Of a DNA stretch of 64,000 nt, positions 23,519 to 35,658 are shown one piece after another. The DNA comes from Mucor racemosus. Lineage: Eukaryota > Mucoromycota > Mucoromycetes > Mucorales > Mucoraceae. The stretch lies in contig JAPEHQ010000019.1 in the NCBI GenBank assembly GCA_027405735.1, forward strand, positions 67,001 through 131,000, read 5' to 3'. Position 1 is the stretch's first letter; each line of letters starts with the position of its first letter. Below the pieces are notes generated by a model, which was given only the letters and a program-made list of their open reading frames with translations, did no database searches and had not been told where the DNA came from. A program made the translations under genes and the position numbers.

Positions 23519-24328
23519 TCATACAAGTGGTGGGCTATGATAATGTCTTGAAGGTGACATTTTGTTATTACTCATAGAGGGTGAAATAGAACGATGCTTA
23601 TCAATGGTATTATTAATAGTAGAAGAAGGAATAGGTGAGCGAGATCTCGAATGCGAAGTAGAGTATCGTCGTTCATTCATCAAATAGTGATGATGATGAG
23701 GTGGAGGCGATCTACCTCTTGGTGGTGAAATTGAACGTCGTCGACCTCGACTATTACTACGATATGGGCTATATGATCTGTAAGGTGGTGGTATGCGCCC
23801 TGAATGTGGGGGCGGAGGAGGAGGAGGTAAAGGTAAATTATGATGTGGTGTTGCTGGATGTGATGGTCCACCAAGTCTCCATGTTGCACTTGGAGCATTG
23901 CGAGCCCACTGTGATTACAACATCGGATATTAGAAAAAAATCACATGTTGCTTTATTTTACTACTTTCTTACCTGAACACTAATGGTATAACCGTCAATA
24001 CGCCTACCGTGCATTTCATTAAAGGCATCTTCGGCATCATGCGGATCTTCGAATTCAACAAAAGCATAACTAAAGTAAGCATTTTAATATCTCTCAGATT
24101 AACAAATCTAAACATTTCATTATGATTTTTACACTTTAGATGCATAAGATTTGGGTGCTGGAATATCGCAGCGAACTAATCGACCATAGCTGTACGGTTA
24201 TCGAGGATTTATTTAGTGCGGGAAAATAGATTATTCATGAAAATAATACGTTACCGTTCAAATTCGTAAGCGAGATCTCTTGCGCGTGTTCGTCCACCAA
24301 AGCCAGCTACGAATAATGTTGTTCTCAT
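23519..24328 (-). CDS. SR-like splicing factor with one RRM
   Basis: Four exons (24328-24255, 24189-24133, 24069-23973, 23908-23519) give 205 residues. Residues 1-77 form an RRM: RNP2-like TTLFVAGFGG and RNP1-like KVYAFVEFEDP, ending DGYTISVQWAR. The rest is Pro-, His-, Arg- and Ser-rich, with PPPPPPP and scattered RS/SP dipeptides including SRSRSP. SR proteins bind exonic enhancers and recruit U1/U2 factors, and are regulated by SRPK/CLK phosphorylation of the RS tail; this is family knowledge. The third junction (AAAGT/GTAAAA) restores the RNP1 codon. Introns are 63-65 nt. The 5' region carries a CT/TC-rich tract. Confidence 0.88.
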
Positions 24329-25969
24329 CTTTCTTGTATTATTTTCAAAAAAAAAACAGAGCTTTCTCTCTCTCTCTTCTCTCGTGTGTGTGTGTTTATA
24401 AAAAAAAAGGAAAAAAAAGATAAAGAAAGTGAAAAAAAGAAGAGAGAAAGGAACAGGAAACGAAGCTATATGTATTCTATTATCGAAAAGGAAGAAACAG
24501 AAAGCTGACATCACATATTTATAATGAAAATAGAGTTTATATGCTTTTGAAAAACCGATATATATTTGGGATGAAACTTGCATTGCTAAATCTAATAAAT
24601 AAAGGCAGTTACGAGGTGGGATCATATTTATTCAAAAGAAACCAGAAAGGGTCCAATATGCAAAATTTAAAATCCAGACATGTATACATTCAGTAACATG
24701 TTGTTGTTGTTGTTGTATGTAATGCTTATTGATTGATTCAGTGTGAAATTTACTTTCTTATTGATCAATATATATAGATCGCATTACTCATAATTACCTT
24801 TAGGATAACGTGCGGGACATTTAATTGTATTAGGACTCAATGATTACGCAGCGATATTTTATCTATAACATCTGTTGAGAACAGCCATCTAACCATATTA
24901 AATTTCGTTAGAAGCAAATGTGAATAAATGAGATCCTATATTAGAGAAATGTAAAGAGCACCTTTTTTTTTCGCAGCGTGGCACCTCTTTTTCTGCCTAT
25001 ACACTATATTTGAGTATTACAAACACTGCTTCACCTATATACGACCAGTAAAGTAGTATGCGTCTTAAGCTCTCTGTGTTCACACTATCATCTCCAAATT
25101 TCTCCTGTTTATAGAGAACATCTGCCATCAATTATGTTTCTTTTATTGAATAAATTTATTCAAGAGATTTTTTGATTTACTTAAATGCTACTTGATTTTT
25201 TTTTTGAGGAGAGGGGCGGGATGCTCTCTACAGAGTCATGTATATCTATCTGAAAAAGCATGAATCTTCGTGGATTCCTGATGCGTCTAGATAATATTGT
25301 ACGAATAAGCTCAGGGCAGAGAAGGTAATTGGGTGGTCATTAGAATCAATTTACGCAATAAAATATAATCTGTTTACTACAATCTAAGTGATTGTATATG
25401 TATAATGTATAGAGTTGCGATTTCACAAGGACTAACTTCGTCATATATGGTTTTGCGTTGTAATATATATTGATTTACAATTGGAACGCTGAAAATTAGA
25501 GTGTCTCAGGATAAATACATATGAGATAGCTAGCGATCTAAAACATTCAAGTTAATCTCTAATGGAATCAATGAACAGGCTATTCCTTAATGATAGTACT
25601 ATTCTTAAACAAGGATAACAATGCCCCGAAGGATATACATTATTTGATAATCTTGCAGCTTACTAAAGTGTCTACTCTTTGACCAAGTCAAGTTTGATTT
25701 AATTTAAAGAATAAAGAATATTGCTTATGATACCATAAATACAGTGTCCATCAGAAGTTGCTTTAATGCGTTGGTTGGATGCCTTTTGACCAAGAAATCA
25801 AAGCCTGATTTATTGAGGTGTTGTCATTCAACACTCTTTTTTCGTCTGCTCTGCTCATACAGCATATTTTTTTTGGTTTCGCAGCTCCATTGCATTCTCA
25901 ACTCGAGCTTTTTTTCTATCCATTTAGTTTGCACATCGTCATTTACGATTTTTAGTAACCTTTACTTAA
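24329..25969. other. Intergenic, no supported gene
   Basis: About 1.6 kb upstream of the SR-like gene and of the Fanzor-like relic. It holds a (GT)n/(CT)n-like tract near 24366-24394 in the SR gene leader. The open frame at 25744-25974 starts with a non-ATG codon and has no recognisable domain. No repeat boundary for the Fanzor-like relic was found here. Confidence 0.45.
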
Positions 25970-26946
25970 CATAAATTCATAAACGAGACAGGAATGATGA
26001 AGGTAAACCCTGATCTGTACAATATGTTAAAGCTCGCAAGAGACCAGTACAACTAGGCATTCATGAAAATGCTTAAAATTATTGATACCATCAAGGCAAA
26101 TCAGTCTTTGATATACACATTGAGCAAGAAAATACGTGGGCAACCTCTCCTGGAAAACAAGATTTATCCTCATACAGATTCATTGCAAAGCGTATCTACT
26201 AGTAATACTATCATTCAAGGCATTGGTCCGGGTATTGTCACAAAGGCTACTAGTATATCTACTTTGACAAAGTCCCTCTTTCAATCTATTAATAGCTACC
26301 AGGCGATATCTGACATCAAAGCTATTTTTCATCCATTAGATCATGACTACACGTTTGATTTAACTGCCAACATGGTTAACACTGCCGTCATGTCCACTCA
26401 AGATAGTAAGCAGAGAGAAGCCAAAATTATCAAGGAAAAGAAGAGACAAAGGTACACTGTAAAGAGGAGAATGCGACAAAAAAAAAGTTTTATAAACGCA
26501 AGGTAAAATATGACAGGGTGTGCCAGAAGCACAACAATGCAAGATTCATAACATTCGTTGGGAATTGGAGTGGGTCTGGGAAGTATATCAAGGGGCATAA
26601 CAGAAGAGGAATCAACCAATATTACACACAATTGAATGCCAGCTCTATCGATCATGTAATCAAAGTAGATGAATATGCTAGCACAGGAACGTGTAGTTCC
26701 TGTTTCCAAAGGACATTCGAACAACCCGTCCGAAGAGAGGGCAAGGCTAAAAGGATATTAGGTGCTATTGTCTGTATGAATACTAGTTGTCTTAGGAGAT
26801 TATCATGTAATGCAACAACTATAAATCGAGATAGAGATGGTGCTCGGAACATTGCCCTTATTGGATTCTCCGCATTGGTTGGACAAGACAACCTCCCTTT
26901 GCCTGCGTTTCAACGAATCAGAACAAATAAGATCCCGTTATATTAG
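25970..26946 (+). pseudogene. Fanzor/TnpB-like (OMEGA) RNA-guided nuclease relic
   Basis: The C-terminal half of a TnpB/Fanzor-family protein is recognisable. A zinc-ribbon start, TGTCSSCFQRT, is followed by VCMNTSC. The RuvC-III motif TTINRDRDGARNIAL keeps its Asp. Upstream, QGIGPGIVTKA aligns with the RuvC-I motif GIDPGI, but the catalytic Asp codon is GGT (Gly) at 26225-26227. The gene is broken by TAG at 26054-26056 and by a frame change in an A9 tract at 26478-26486, after MRQKK; the downstream frame continues ...KVKYDRVCQKHNNARF. The position expected for RuvC-II reads FVGNWSG with no acid. The 5' part of the family is missing or unrecognisable. Family function (RNA-guided DNA cleavage or transposon maintenance) is known; this copy is almost certainly inactive. 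No cargo transposase or terminal repeats were seen nearby. Confidence 0.75.
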
Positions 26947-27171
26947 CTCTATTAATATATTGAGAAGGTACTAACACGCTTTCTCCCCAGGCACACCTTG
27001 TCATCAAACTTTTCTCTTTTACACCAGTCTGGTGATGAGAGAAATCCCACAAAAGTGGTGACTTAATTAGCGTCCCCCGTGGATGTTATTCATGTACAAT
27101 AATAGTGACTTAATAAATGTAATCACTTGTAACATTTGCTTTTCAAGGGATTATGTATTTATTATTATAAT

Positions 27172-27648
27172 CTAATTCAAAAATGTCAAATCTTGCTCAT
27201 CCACAAACTTTTGTAATGGAGAAAACAAGGGATCTTTTTTCTTGAGTTCATCTACAGTCAACCATTGCCATTCTCCTTGCAATTTATGAGGTTCCATCAC
27301 CTTCACATCAGCGATGGCTACTTCGGGTATATGGCACCACATGAAGATTGTGACATAATGCTTCTTTTCTACATGCATAATATTGTTGGTTGCAGTCAAC
27401 ATTTTAATATCTTTTAAAGGTAAAACCAAATTGGTTTCCTCTTCAATTTCTCGTTTTGCACAAGTTTCAAAGTCTTCAAACATCTCCAAGTGTCCTCCAG
27501 GTAGTTGCCAGGTACCTGCACCATGAGATCCAGCACGTTGTCCTACAAGAATACGAGTTTTTCCTGTTTTTGAATCAGTGTGAGTGACGAAACAACCTAC
27601 ACCAACAAGTACATCTTTTTGAGTAGAGACAGGAGTTATAGTAGACAT
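27172..27648 (-). CDS. Nudix hydrolase (NUDT15/MutT-like)
   Basis: A single exon of 158 residues. The Nudix box runs GGHLEMFEDFETCAKREIEEE then TNLVL, matching Gx5Ex7REUxEExGU with Asn in place of the last Gly. The preceding GTWQLPGG and leading VGVGCFVTH are typical of NUDT15-like enzymes that hydrolyse oxidised or modified nucleoside triphosphates; the exact substrate cannot be read from sequence. The ATG at 27648 (MSTITPV) is chosen over upstream codons because the family starts close to the first strand. It stands alone between the Fanzor-like relic, 225 bp from its stop, and a 3.5-kb desert. Confidence 0.92.
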   Translation of the reverse strand: MSTITPVSTQKDVLVGVGCFVTHTDSKTGKTRILVGQRAGSHGAGTWQLPGGHLEMFEDFETCAKREIEEETNLVLPLKDIKMLTATNNIMHVEKKHYVTIFMWCHIPEVAIADVKVMEPHKLQGEWQWLTVDELKKKDPLFSPLQKFVDEQDLTFLN

Positions 27649-30600
27649 TGTAAAAATAAATAAATAAAAAGAAAACAGAAAATTTTGCCTCCGGTTGTGG
27701 TGCAAGTGCTAAAAATAACAATTAGCCTTCAGATGATTAGAGAAGTCTTGAGTGGAGCTGCATATGACACATCCAAGCTAAAAAGACAACACACTATCAA
27801 AGTAATGCATCTCTAATGATCTTTTGCTATTAGTTTTCTTAATCCACCAAGCCATTTTTTCCGAGGGATTTCCTAGATTGTTACTTTTGTAAAAGCACCT
27901 AGTCATAAGCGGATTGAAAATGTGTACTAGTTTTGAATGTGGCCCAATTTGTAAGGAGTAGGCAGTACATTTATATAGCATTTTGCATTAGATTTCAGCA
28001 TTTAAATCTCATATTAGACCCTACAAATAGAATTTTATAGCAATATCAACTCTTTTTAAACATATACAAAGGCTAATTTAAGCATCCCAGACATCTATTG
28101 AGCTATCTAAAGTATACTCTCATGGTTTATTCTATAAAAAATATACAAGCATCGTAAAATATTTCTGGCAATGTCAATGTTTTCGAAAATAATGGTGTTT
28201 TCATGTCAAATTGGAAATTAAGATCCAAAAAAAAAAAAGTTGAAAATACAAAATGCAGAATTACACAACAGATTGGATAATAAGTTGATAATATTTAGAT
28301 ATATTTTTTGATTCTTAATTCATTTCTGTATTTAAAAAAAAAATTCTTCTACTAAATTTTGGTGCAAATTTGATTTATCTAAAATACTAGTTTTTGGATT
28401 AAGAATTTTATTTTTTAGGTAGTTATTTTTTAATATAAACGTAAGCATAAAAAAATATACATCTTTATCTACAGATTGAGTACTTATTTTCAGCTTTAAC
28501 TTTATTTTTCGTGCAGTAAACCAACTCTTTGAGCCAACTTTTTGAGTCAACTTTTTGAATTTCCAATTTTTTGGGAATGTATGCGACCTTAAAATGAGTA
28601 TTTAAGCGGAGAGATAACCAATGCCATAAATTTGGTGCATTTATGCTCGCTGAGAAATCAACATGAATAGAAGTAACTCTTTTGTTAATATTCTGTAGCA
28701 CCTCAAGTATAGCCTTGCATTTTTTATTTCCTGATTATCTATTGAAATGGGGGTACGCTCCGATTTTGAATAGCACCATATAAAATTGTATAATTAGATA
28801 TGCATATGGGACTGAGCTTCAATTCAAAAAAGTGTTCAAATGGAAAAAAAATGGATAAAAATCCAGAAAAAAACCTTGTATGTTTAATTGCTCACAAAAA
28901 TGCATAGTAAGCTGAGCTAGCGTATTAAATACCTTGGGTTTAGTTTTTAATTCTGAATCGATCTATGTAGGTTTTGAAAATGTTTTTCTCATAAAATCTC
29001 TAGTAAATTTAATGTCAAATTTTAACGGTTTTTGATCAAAAAGTACCCTTCATTCAAATGCAACCCTAAAATATTTTATTTTCGCATTATGCGCAACAAC
29101 ATTATCTACAAAATGAGTATTTATACGTAGCTGTAGTGCTATTTTTCGTGGGGATATTAACTTTTTTTGATCATTTTTTTGTATGACTGAAAATTTATCC
29201 TTGTATATCCTCGTCCAAAATGGATCCTTTTTTGTAGTACCAAAAATCAATCATTCAATCTCAATTTTCTCGACGAAAAATCAATATTTTTTGATGAGGT
29301 AAAATTCGTTAGATAGACGTTAATGAGTACTATCCTATGGCTTTAGTTATGCATACCAATCATCCCTTCATGGATCTCTATACCACAAAAAGAGCTCTCA
29401 CAAAATTTATAAAAAAATAAAAAAAGTCTTTACAGTGATCTAAAACTTAGATATCCTGGTAGAGAATGAAAAATAAAGTAGACTTTACTTAATAACCATT
29501 ATTGCAATACCTTAGTATTTTCTCGACTTATTTTCATTTTAAATGTGATTTCTCAATTTTAAGCTGGTCATTTCTGGATCATTCAAATTTATGAAACAAT
29601 CACTATAGTAACCATCCTTGCTTCATTTAATAAAATTTGTAGCCTGGACAATGTTGAATAGGATGAGAATTTGAATATTTGTTTTGTAATAACAAATGGA
29701 TACGAAAATAAATACATAATAATTGATAAAAGATTTCCCTTGTATAAGGTTTAGGCTTCTTCAGAAACCCTAACAATGTTATACAAAGTAAAAAATACGC
29801 ATGCTCTTTATCTTGCCCGTTAACATGGGGTACTTGACATGTTTGAATTGATAGAATCCATATAAAAGTGATTTTCATAATGGTCTTTTCAAAGGAAAAG
29901 GAGATGTATTCAAAGATGAGTATCATAAAAAAGGTTTCTTAAAATGTGTTGATTATGATGTGTGTGAAAATGCAAGGAAAGCGCAGAGACTTTGTAGCTT
30001 TATAATAATATATACCAAATCTTTATTAAAGTGATTCAAATGTGAAACAATATTGACATAAGAAAGTATATCAAAGGATTTTGGATCTTTATGAAAACAG
30101 ACCAAACAGGGGTACACATTTACTTACATTGAACGGACAAGATCTTGTAGTTTAACTTTTGGCGTAAGATGACTGTAACCTTTTTCATGAAAAATGGCGT
30201 AGTATGCCTCAAATCTCAAAAAAAAATTTGTAAACAAAAATAAGTAAAAAAAAAAAAAAAGACAAGAAGATTAGAACAAAAAGGCAGATTTTTCCTTTTT
30301 CCTGAAGTAACCACACATTCTCCCTCGGTAGACTGAAGGGAAACAGTTATTTTGAGGAAAACGGTCTGATTAAGCCCTTAATTTGATACATTTTAGGCTT
30401 TTTGTGTACAAATACGGCATATATCATGCCCTGAGACATGTAAGCTTGAATCATAAGCAACAGCCTTTACGGAAACAGCAATAGAAGTTTTAGACGTTCA
30501 CTTCAAATATGATTTAATATTTACATGGAATTAATGTGAACATAAACTTTTGATACATTATTATGGCTGTTTCATCTTGAGAAATCAAACATAGTCATCG

Positions 30601-31216
30601 TACTAAACGAGGAGCATAACTGTTGTAGATGTAGAAATATAAATAAAATAGAGCAAGGCCACTTCACCGTAGCCAAATTGATTTACATGCCAATAGATAT
30701 GAAATCAAAATACACTGCGCTGAAAGATATGCTTTGTCTTTTTATTTCTCGATAAAATATAGCCTGCCGAATACAGCTAATTTATGATTTGAAGATTTCG
30801 TTGGATTTTATCATACTTTTAACAATGCAATAGCAGCGTTGTTTTAACTCAGTTTTCCTACAATGTAAAATATGCGTTAGTCTTGACCACCATATCGATG
30901 CAAAATCACTGAAAACTCTTTATGCAAAGCCTTTATTACAAAACATCTACCTTTCTGTCACTCTATCGTTCTTGTTAACTGGAGATGTCCAGCACCAATT
31001 CCTTTACTGAATGAAACCCAGTTGATTTGTTGTACGCCCCAGATAAAATTTCCTTCCACCAGTTTCCTTCGCGTTAAGATATTCTCTTTCTCACTTTTTT
31101 CTTTTTCTCGAAAAATCAAAAAAAAAAAAAAAGACATGGCAGAACGTAAAATAACAGAAACTATCAACCAGATATTTGTAAAATAACGCAACTTTTATTT
31201 ATTTTATTTATTAGCA
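27649..31216. other. Gene desert with diverged repeat copy F
   Basis: No supported gene. It contains the diverged repeat copy F (about 28740-29330). An ORF at 29627-29926 (minus) includes a start MKITFIWILSIQTCQ that looks like a signal peptide but has no family match that I recognise. Short A-runs precede the SRP68 start. Confidence 0.45.
28740..29330. repeat. Diverged, rearranged copy F of the dispersed repeat
   Basis: Recognisable landmarks are AGCTGAGCTAGCGTATTAAAT (near 28910; compare GTTGACCTAGCGTATTAAAT in B), CCTTGTATATCCTCGTCC (near 29200) and arms at 29141-29158 (ATTTTTCGTGGGGATATT) and 29269-29290 (CTCGACGAAAAATCAATATT). The arms are only about 110 nt apart here, against about 475 in A-C, and landmark orientation is mixed, so this copy is older and rearranged. 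Confidence 0.5.
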
Positions 31217-33210
31217 ATGGATATTACGCCTTCTTCTTCAGCACCAATGAGTGTAGATGGTAAGAGAGGAGCAACAACGCACAACCTCTAAACGTATGAA
31301 TGTAACCTTTATTTGTATAGTTTTGGGCCTCATTAATGAATCTCGTATGACTTATGGTCTTAGACATCAAGACTATCAACGTTATCGGTACATATAGATG
31401 AATCATTTAGACTAAGAGATGTTTGTTTTTATTCATCTTACTCGTATAATGTAGTGAATATTGTACCAACCGTATTCGTCGCCTTCGTCAAATCCTTAAA
31501 CTCACTCAATCCAACAACAAAACCACCAATGTACGTAAACCTCTTCCTCAAGAATTCAATGATGCTCGTTTCCTTCACCTCGGTATTTATGAAACTGAGC
31601 GTGCTTGGGCTTTTGCTATGGAATTAAAGCAAGAAAGTGGCAGCAGTATGGAAACTCGTCAGCGTCATCATTTGGTTAAGCGTTTGAAAAGAGCTGCTCA
31701 ACATGCTGAAGCCCTTTACAATTTGTGTCAAGAACAAACTGTTGATGTTAGAACTGTTTTGGACGTCAAGGTAAATTTTGTTATAGACGGTTTTATCGAT
31801 TACTAAATTTGAATTTATAATAGGCATACGCTTCTTTGATGAAAGGTTATCTTTATTTCGAACAACAACAATTCCAAGAGGCTTTAAGTCAGTTTATTGA
31901 ATCAAGGTAAGCATAACAGTATTGAAAAAAAAAAGTGGGGGGGGGGGCGAGGAGAACATTTAGGTTAATCTTTTTTGAAATTTCTCATTAGAACCGTCTA
32001 CGAAAAGTTCACAAAGACCAACAGCACCGCAGAGCAAGAGGCTTTAAGCTTCTCTGCAATTGATGAGATTGATCCCAATATTCGATTCTGTGCATATAAA
32101 CTTCAATTAAGTGGTGGACAAGATATTGATGGTATTGTCAGTAAGCATCATGGTCCTGGTTTAGGTCAATTAAAAGAGCAACTTGCCAAGATTGGTGATG
32201 ACAAGTCCAAAGATCAATCTCTTAAAACCTTAATGTGGCGTGATAAGGAGTTCACTATCAAGAATCAAGCTTTAGCACAATCTGTTTTGAAAGCACAAGA
32301 TCTTAGAAAATCCATCAACACATCTGATGCTTCTGCATTCGATGCCGTATTGAGCGCATGGGCCGAAGCCGATAAGCTTGCAAAGAAAGCATTAAAGGAC
32401 GATAAAGAAGCCACTGCCAAGGTTACTTCATCTAGATCAGCCATTGCTACTGAAGATTTGAACAATTTGTTTACATTTGTGGAATATAATTTATTTGGAT
32501 CTTCTATTGAACGTAATGTTTGTTTAGTTGATCAAGTTGTGGAAAAGTCTTCAGGAAAGAAACCTCAACAAGCTGTCAAATTGTACGATGATATTTTAAA
32601 GAATATTGAATATATTTGGGAATTACCTCAAGTTAAGGACGATATGTCTCTTGATGGTGAGTTGAATGTGTTATCATTGTATTACAAGGGTTGTAGATGT
32701 GTTCAAGTTGCATCAGCATATAATGAAATGAAAAAGACACCAGAATCACTTGCAATTTATCAAAGAGGTCAAACTTATGTTGTTCAAGCCAAGCAAGCTC
32801 TTTCACAAATTCGTTCTTTTGCTGATGATGCTCTTTTAAAGGTGACTGATAGCGATTTAGCAGATTTGGAGCAAACAATTCGTTCAGGTACATGGAAATC
32901 TCGTGCAGCTTGGTATCTTGAGAATGGATCAGACAATAATGACGATGAACAACAAGTCTCTCAAAAGATGCAACAATTAGATTTAAACACTACTGAAACA
33001 TTGTTGGAGCATTTGGATAGTTATCCTTCTAATATCAGCCCTGAACATCTTGTAGATTTCCCACCTAAATTTCAACCCGTTGCTTGTAAACCTTTCTATT
33101 TCGATTTAGCTGCTAATTTTGTTAAATATCCAGAAGAATCATTAGCTGCTCGTACTGAAAAATCATCAGGTAGTGGTAGTGGTTTCTGGGGAATCTTTGG
33201 TAGAAAGTAG
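31217..33210 (+). CDS. SRP68: Signal recognition particle subunit SRP68
   Basis: Five exons (31217-31259, 31321-31387, 31455-31770, 31824-31906, 31992-33210) give 575 residues, in the 550-630 range of the family. SRP68 binds 7S RNA and dimerises with SRP72 in the signal recognition particle that targets nascent secretory proteins to the ER. Visible evidence: the N-terminal RNA-binding block TYGLRHQDYQRYREYC with following Arg-rich RIRRLRQ, the ETERAWAFAMELKQE helix, TPR-like helices through the middle, and the conserved KPFYFDLAANFVKYP near the C-terminus, the SRP72-facing end. All exon joins are in phase; introns are 53-85 nt. The ATG at 31217 follows AAAGC-free AT-rich leader and is the first in frame. 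An RNF121-like gene begins 111 bp downstream on the same strand. Confidence 0.95.
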
Positions 33211-33321
33211 AACGGAGTCCTAATAAACCTGATTATCATTTTATAAAATGGTGTGTTTTTTTTTTTTTTTGTAACTCTTTATTCTCTTTTTTTTTTTTCT
33301 TTTGTGATTGTATTTGTAATT

Positions 33322-34815
33322 ATGAATCAAGAAGGACAAGATATAAGCTTTAGTCATGCTTGGTTAGAAGGAAGTTTGACTGATGAACAACTTGGTCAAC
33401 TAACACCCGAACAGTTGGAAAAGTAAAATTACAATTTTATCATGTATAAACAACTGGAAAGTTGACTAATTCTTGTTTAGCTATAATTTGCAGTTGAAAT
33501 ATAACAAAGAACACAAAGGTAAATGGGGGGGAGGGGGGTTTTTTTTTTGCTAATATTGTATTGATTGTTATAAATGTACCAACATTTCATTTTAGGACAT
33601 GAATCTCAACATGAACTTATGGCAATCATTTTATTATTCGCTTTATTCGCTTCTCAGTTCCTCATTCTTTGGTGGAAAAAGAAACATTACAAATCTTATC
33701 AAGCAGTTAGTTTGGGAGGCCTTTATTTCTTTCCCATGTTGTTTGGTTTTTATGCAGGATGGTATAGATTCTTAGTATGTTGGACATTTTATTCTATTTT
33801 GAATGGTTTCGGTAAGATTGTTTAGTTGATGGGTAGAATATGAACCTGAAATATTTTTTTTTCTTGTAGTCATGTATAAAGCATCTAGAAAACCACTTGA
33901 AGCCATGACACCTCGTATGGTATACAAATGGTTCACAGTTGTATACAACGCTTCATTTGTAGTTGGTGTGGTTGGTTATGCTATTATTTTGATTGCATTT
34001 TTCGGTATTGCAGAAATTTTCTCTGCCGGTTCTGAATTTATTCAAGTTGGCATTTTGATGCTTAGTTATGGATTATACTTTGGGTAAGAACATTTGGGTG
34101 CGTACATTATCTTTTTTTAGATATTGATCTTTTTTTTTTAAAAAAAAAAAAAAAAAAATAGTGTATTGGGTAGAGATTTTGTTGAAATTTGTTCGGATAG
34201 AATGGCAGCCACAATTGGATATTATTCAAAGGATGGATTACCCAATAAATATTTAGGAGAAGGTATTTGCGCTGTTTGTGGACATGCTACTTCTGTTGGT
34301 CATCATGCAACTTTGGCTACTGATCCTAGTCAACGTCCAATGTTTTCTGACGATCCCGTCCATCAATTGACATGTAAACATGTATTCCACGAAAAGTGTA
34401 TTCGTGGTTGGGTTATGATTGGAAAGAAGGACATCTGTCCTTATTGGTAAATAAAAGCTGTAAAATGTGATATATGATGGTCAAGTAACTAATTGCATAC
34501 ATATTTATACAGTAAGGAGAAGGTTGAACTCAAGCAATTCAAGAGAAACCCGTAAGTTACTCATATGATCAAATAACATTTAAATACGTGGCGGTTGATT
34601 AATGGATTGTTCTTTTTTTTTTTTTTTTTTTCAATAGATGGGATACCCAACAACAACTCTACCTCAATTTATTAGATGGTGTTCGTTATTTAGTTGTTTG
34701 GCAACCAGTAAGTGTGATTCATATATAAGCCAAAGCTATATTTTGACCCTTTGCTATTGTGTAGATCATCTTTGGTGCTGTTCAACTTGCTTACTATTTG
34801 TTTGGTTTAGATTAA
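33322..34815 (+). CDS. RING finger protein RNF121/RNF175-like, ER/Golgi membrane ubiquitin ligase
   Basis: Eight exons (33322-33422, 33481-33518, 33596-33811, 33870-34083, 34162-34446, 34513-34551, 34638-34707, 34765-34815) give 337 residues against 327 for human RNF121. The order is a short cytosolic leader, then HKGHESQHELM and four to five membrane helices (LLFALFASQFLILWW, LYFFPMLFGFYAGWY, VVGVVGYAIILIAFFG and others). The signature FVEICSDRMAATIGYYSK and a RING domain follow: CAVCGHA...CKHVFHEKCIRGW...CPYC. The last Cys of the RING is created by the exon 5/6 join. The C-terminal hydrophobic segment YLVVWQP/IIFGAVQLAYYLFGLD spans the last intron. The family acts in ER/Golgi quality control. 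One intron contains long G and T runs (33523-33549). Confidence 0.95.
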
Positions 34816-35658
34816 TAAGAAAAATAAAATAATAATGTGTATAGAGATTTTTAATAGATAATAATATGAAAATATTTACAGCCTCATTTCTATTTAACTT
34901 ATCTTTTGTTAAATACATCAATTGTAAAGTTATAAATTGAATATCACAATAAATGTGTGCAGCATCAAACCGAGTGAAATTTGTATACGAGCTACAAAAA
35001 ATATTTAGATATCCGCTCAGGGGTATTTTTTTTCTTGAGAAATTTGGCTCTTTCCGAGGATTTTATTCAGACAAGAAAGCAATTTTGGTTCCAATATAAA
35101 TAGTTTTGTAAATACTTCAACATATCAAATTGAAGCTTATACTTTATTTTTCTGAAAAACAGCTATAAATTTAGTGAAATTCTTATAATTTTGAAAGGGT
35201 ATACAATATTTTGAGTCAACGCAATTGGTTAGGATTTTCTCTTCAAGCAAGTGCGTTTGTGCAGAACAAATAATACTGCATTGGCCATTATGCATCAAAA
35301 TGTTTATGTCAGGCTCTACTTACTGCTTGGTAGTGCGTAAAGCACCAAGAAAACCTTGGAGCAATTGTACAGTTGTTGGCCTAATTTAAAAAGGCAGCTC
35401 TCCTATAAATCAGATTTGCAACGTGTTCAACCCTGTATTATTCTATTATTTCGTCATTGAAGCTATTAAAAACTACAATGAACGCTTCATTTTGGTTGAG
35501 AATAATTGAAAACTTTACTGCTTCCACCTACTCAAGTACCCCTCCCCTCCTTTGTTTCAATCTTGCTCACATTACTGCGATAATAAAAAAACAATGAGCC
35601 ATTGTGATAAATAGCTATTTGAGACACATGATATTTATTTATTTTATCAAAAGCTTTG
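34816..35658. other. Intergenic between convergent RNF121-like and SAR1 genes
   Basis: About 0.84 kb of AT-rich DNA shared by two 3' ends. AATAAA-like signals occur just after the RNF121-like stop. Nothing else was recognised. Confidence 0.5.

Noticed and set aside
25744..25974. ORF just upstream of the Fanzor-like relic as its missing N-terminus
   Set aside because: Starts with a non-ATG codon, is in a different context with no TnpB-like motif, and ends before the recognisable part.
26360..26891. Three minus-strand ORFs opposite the Fanzor-like relic
   Set aside because: They are antisense to the recognised zinc-ribbon/RuvC region.
29627..29926. 99-codon minus ORF with a signal-peptide-like stretch
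   Set aside because: No family, no supporting splice sites or promoter, and inside a repeat-rich desert.
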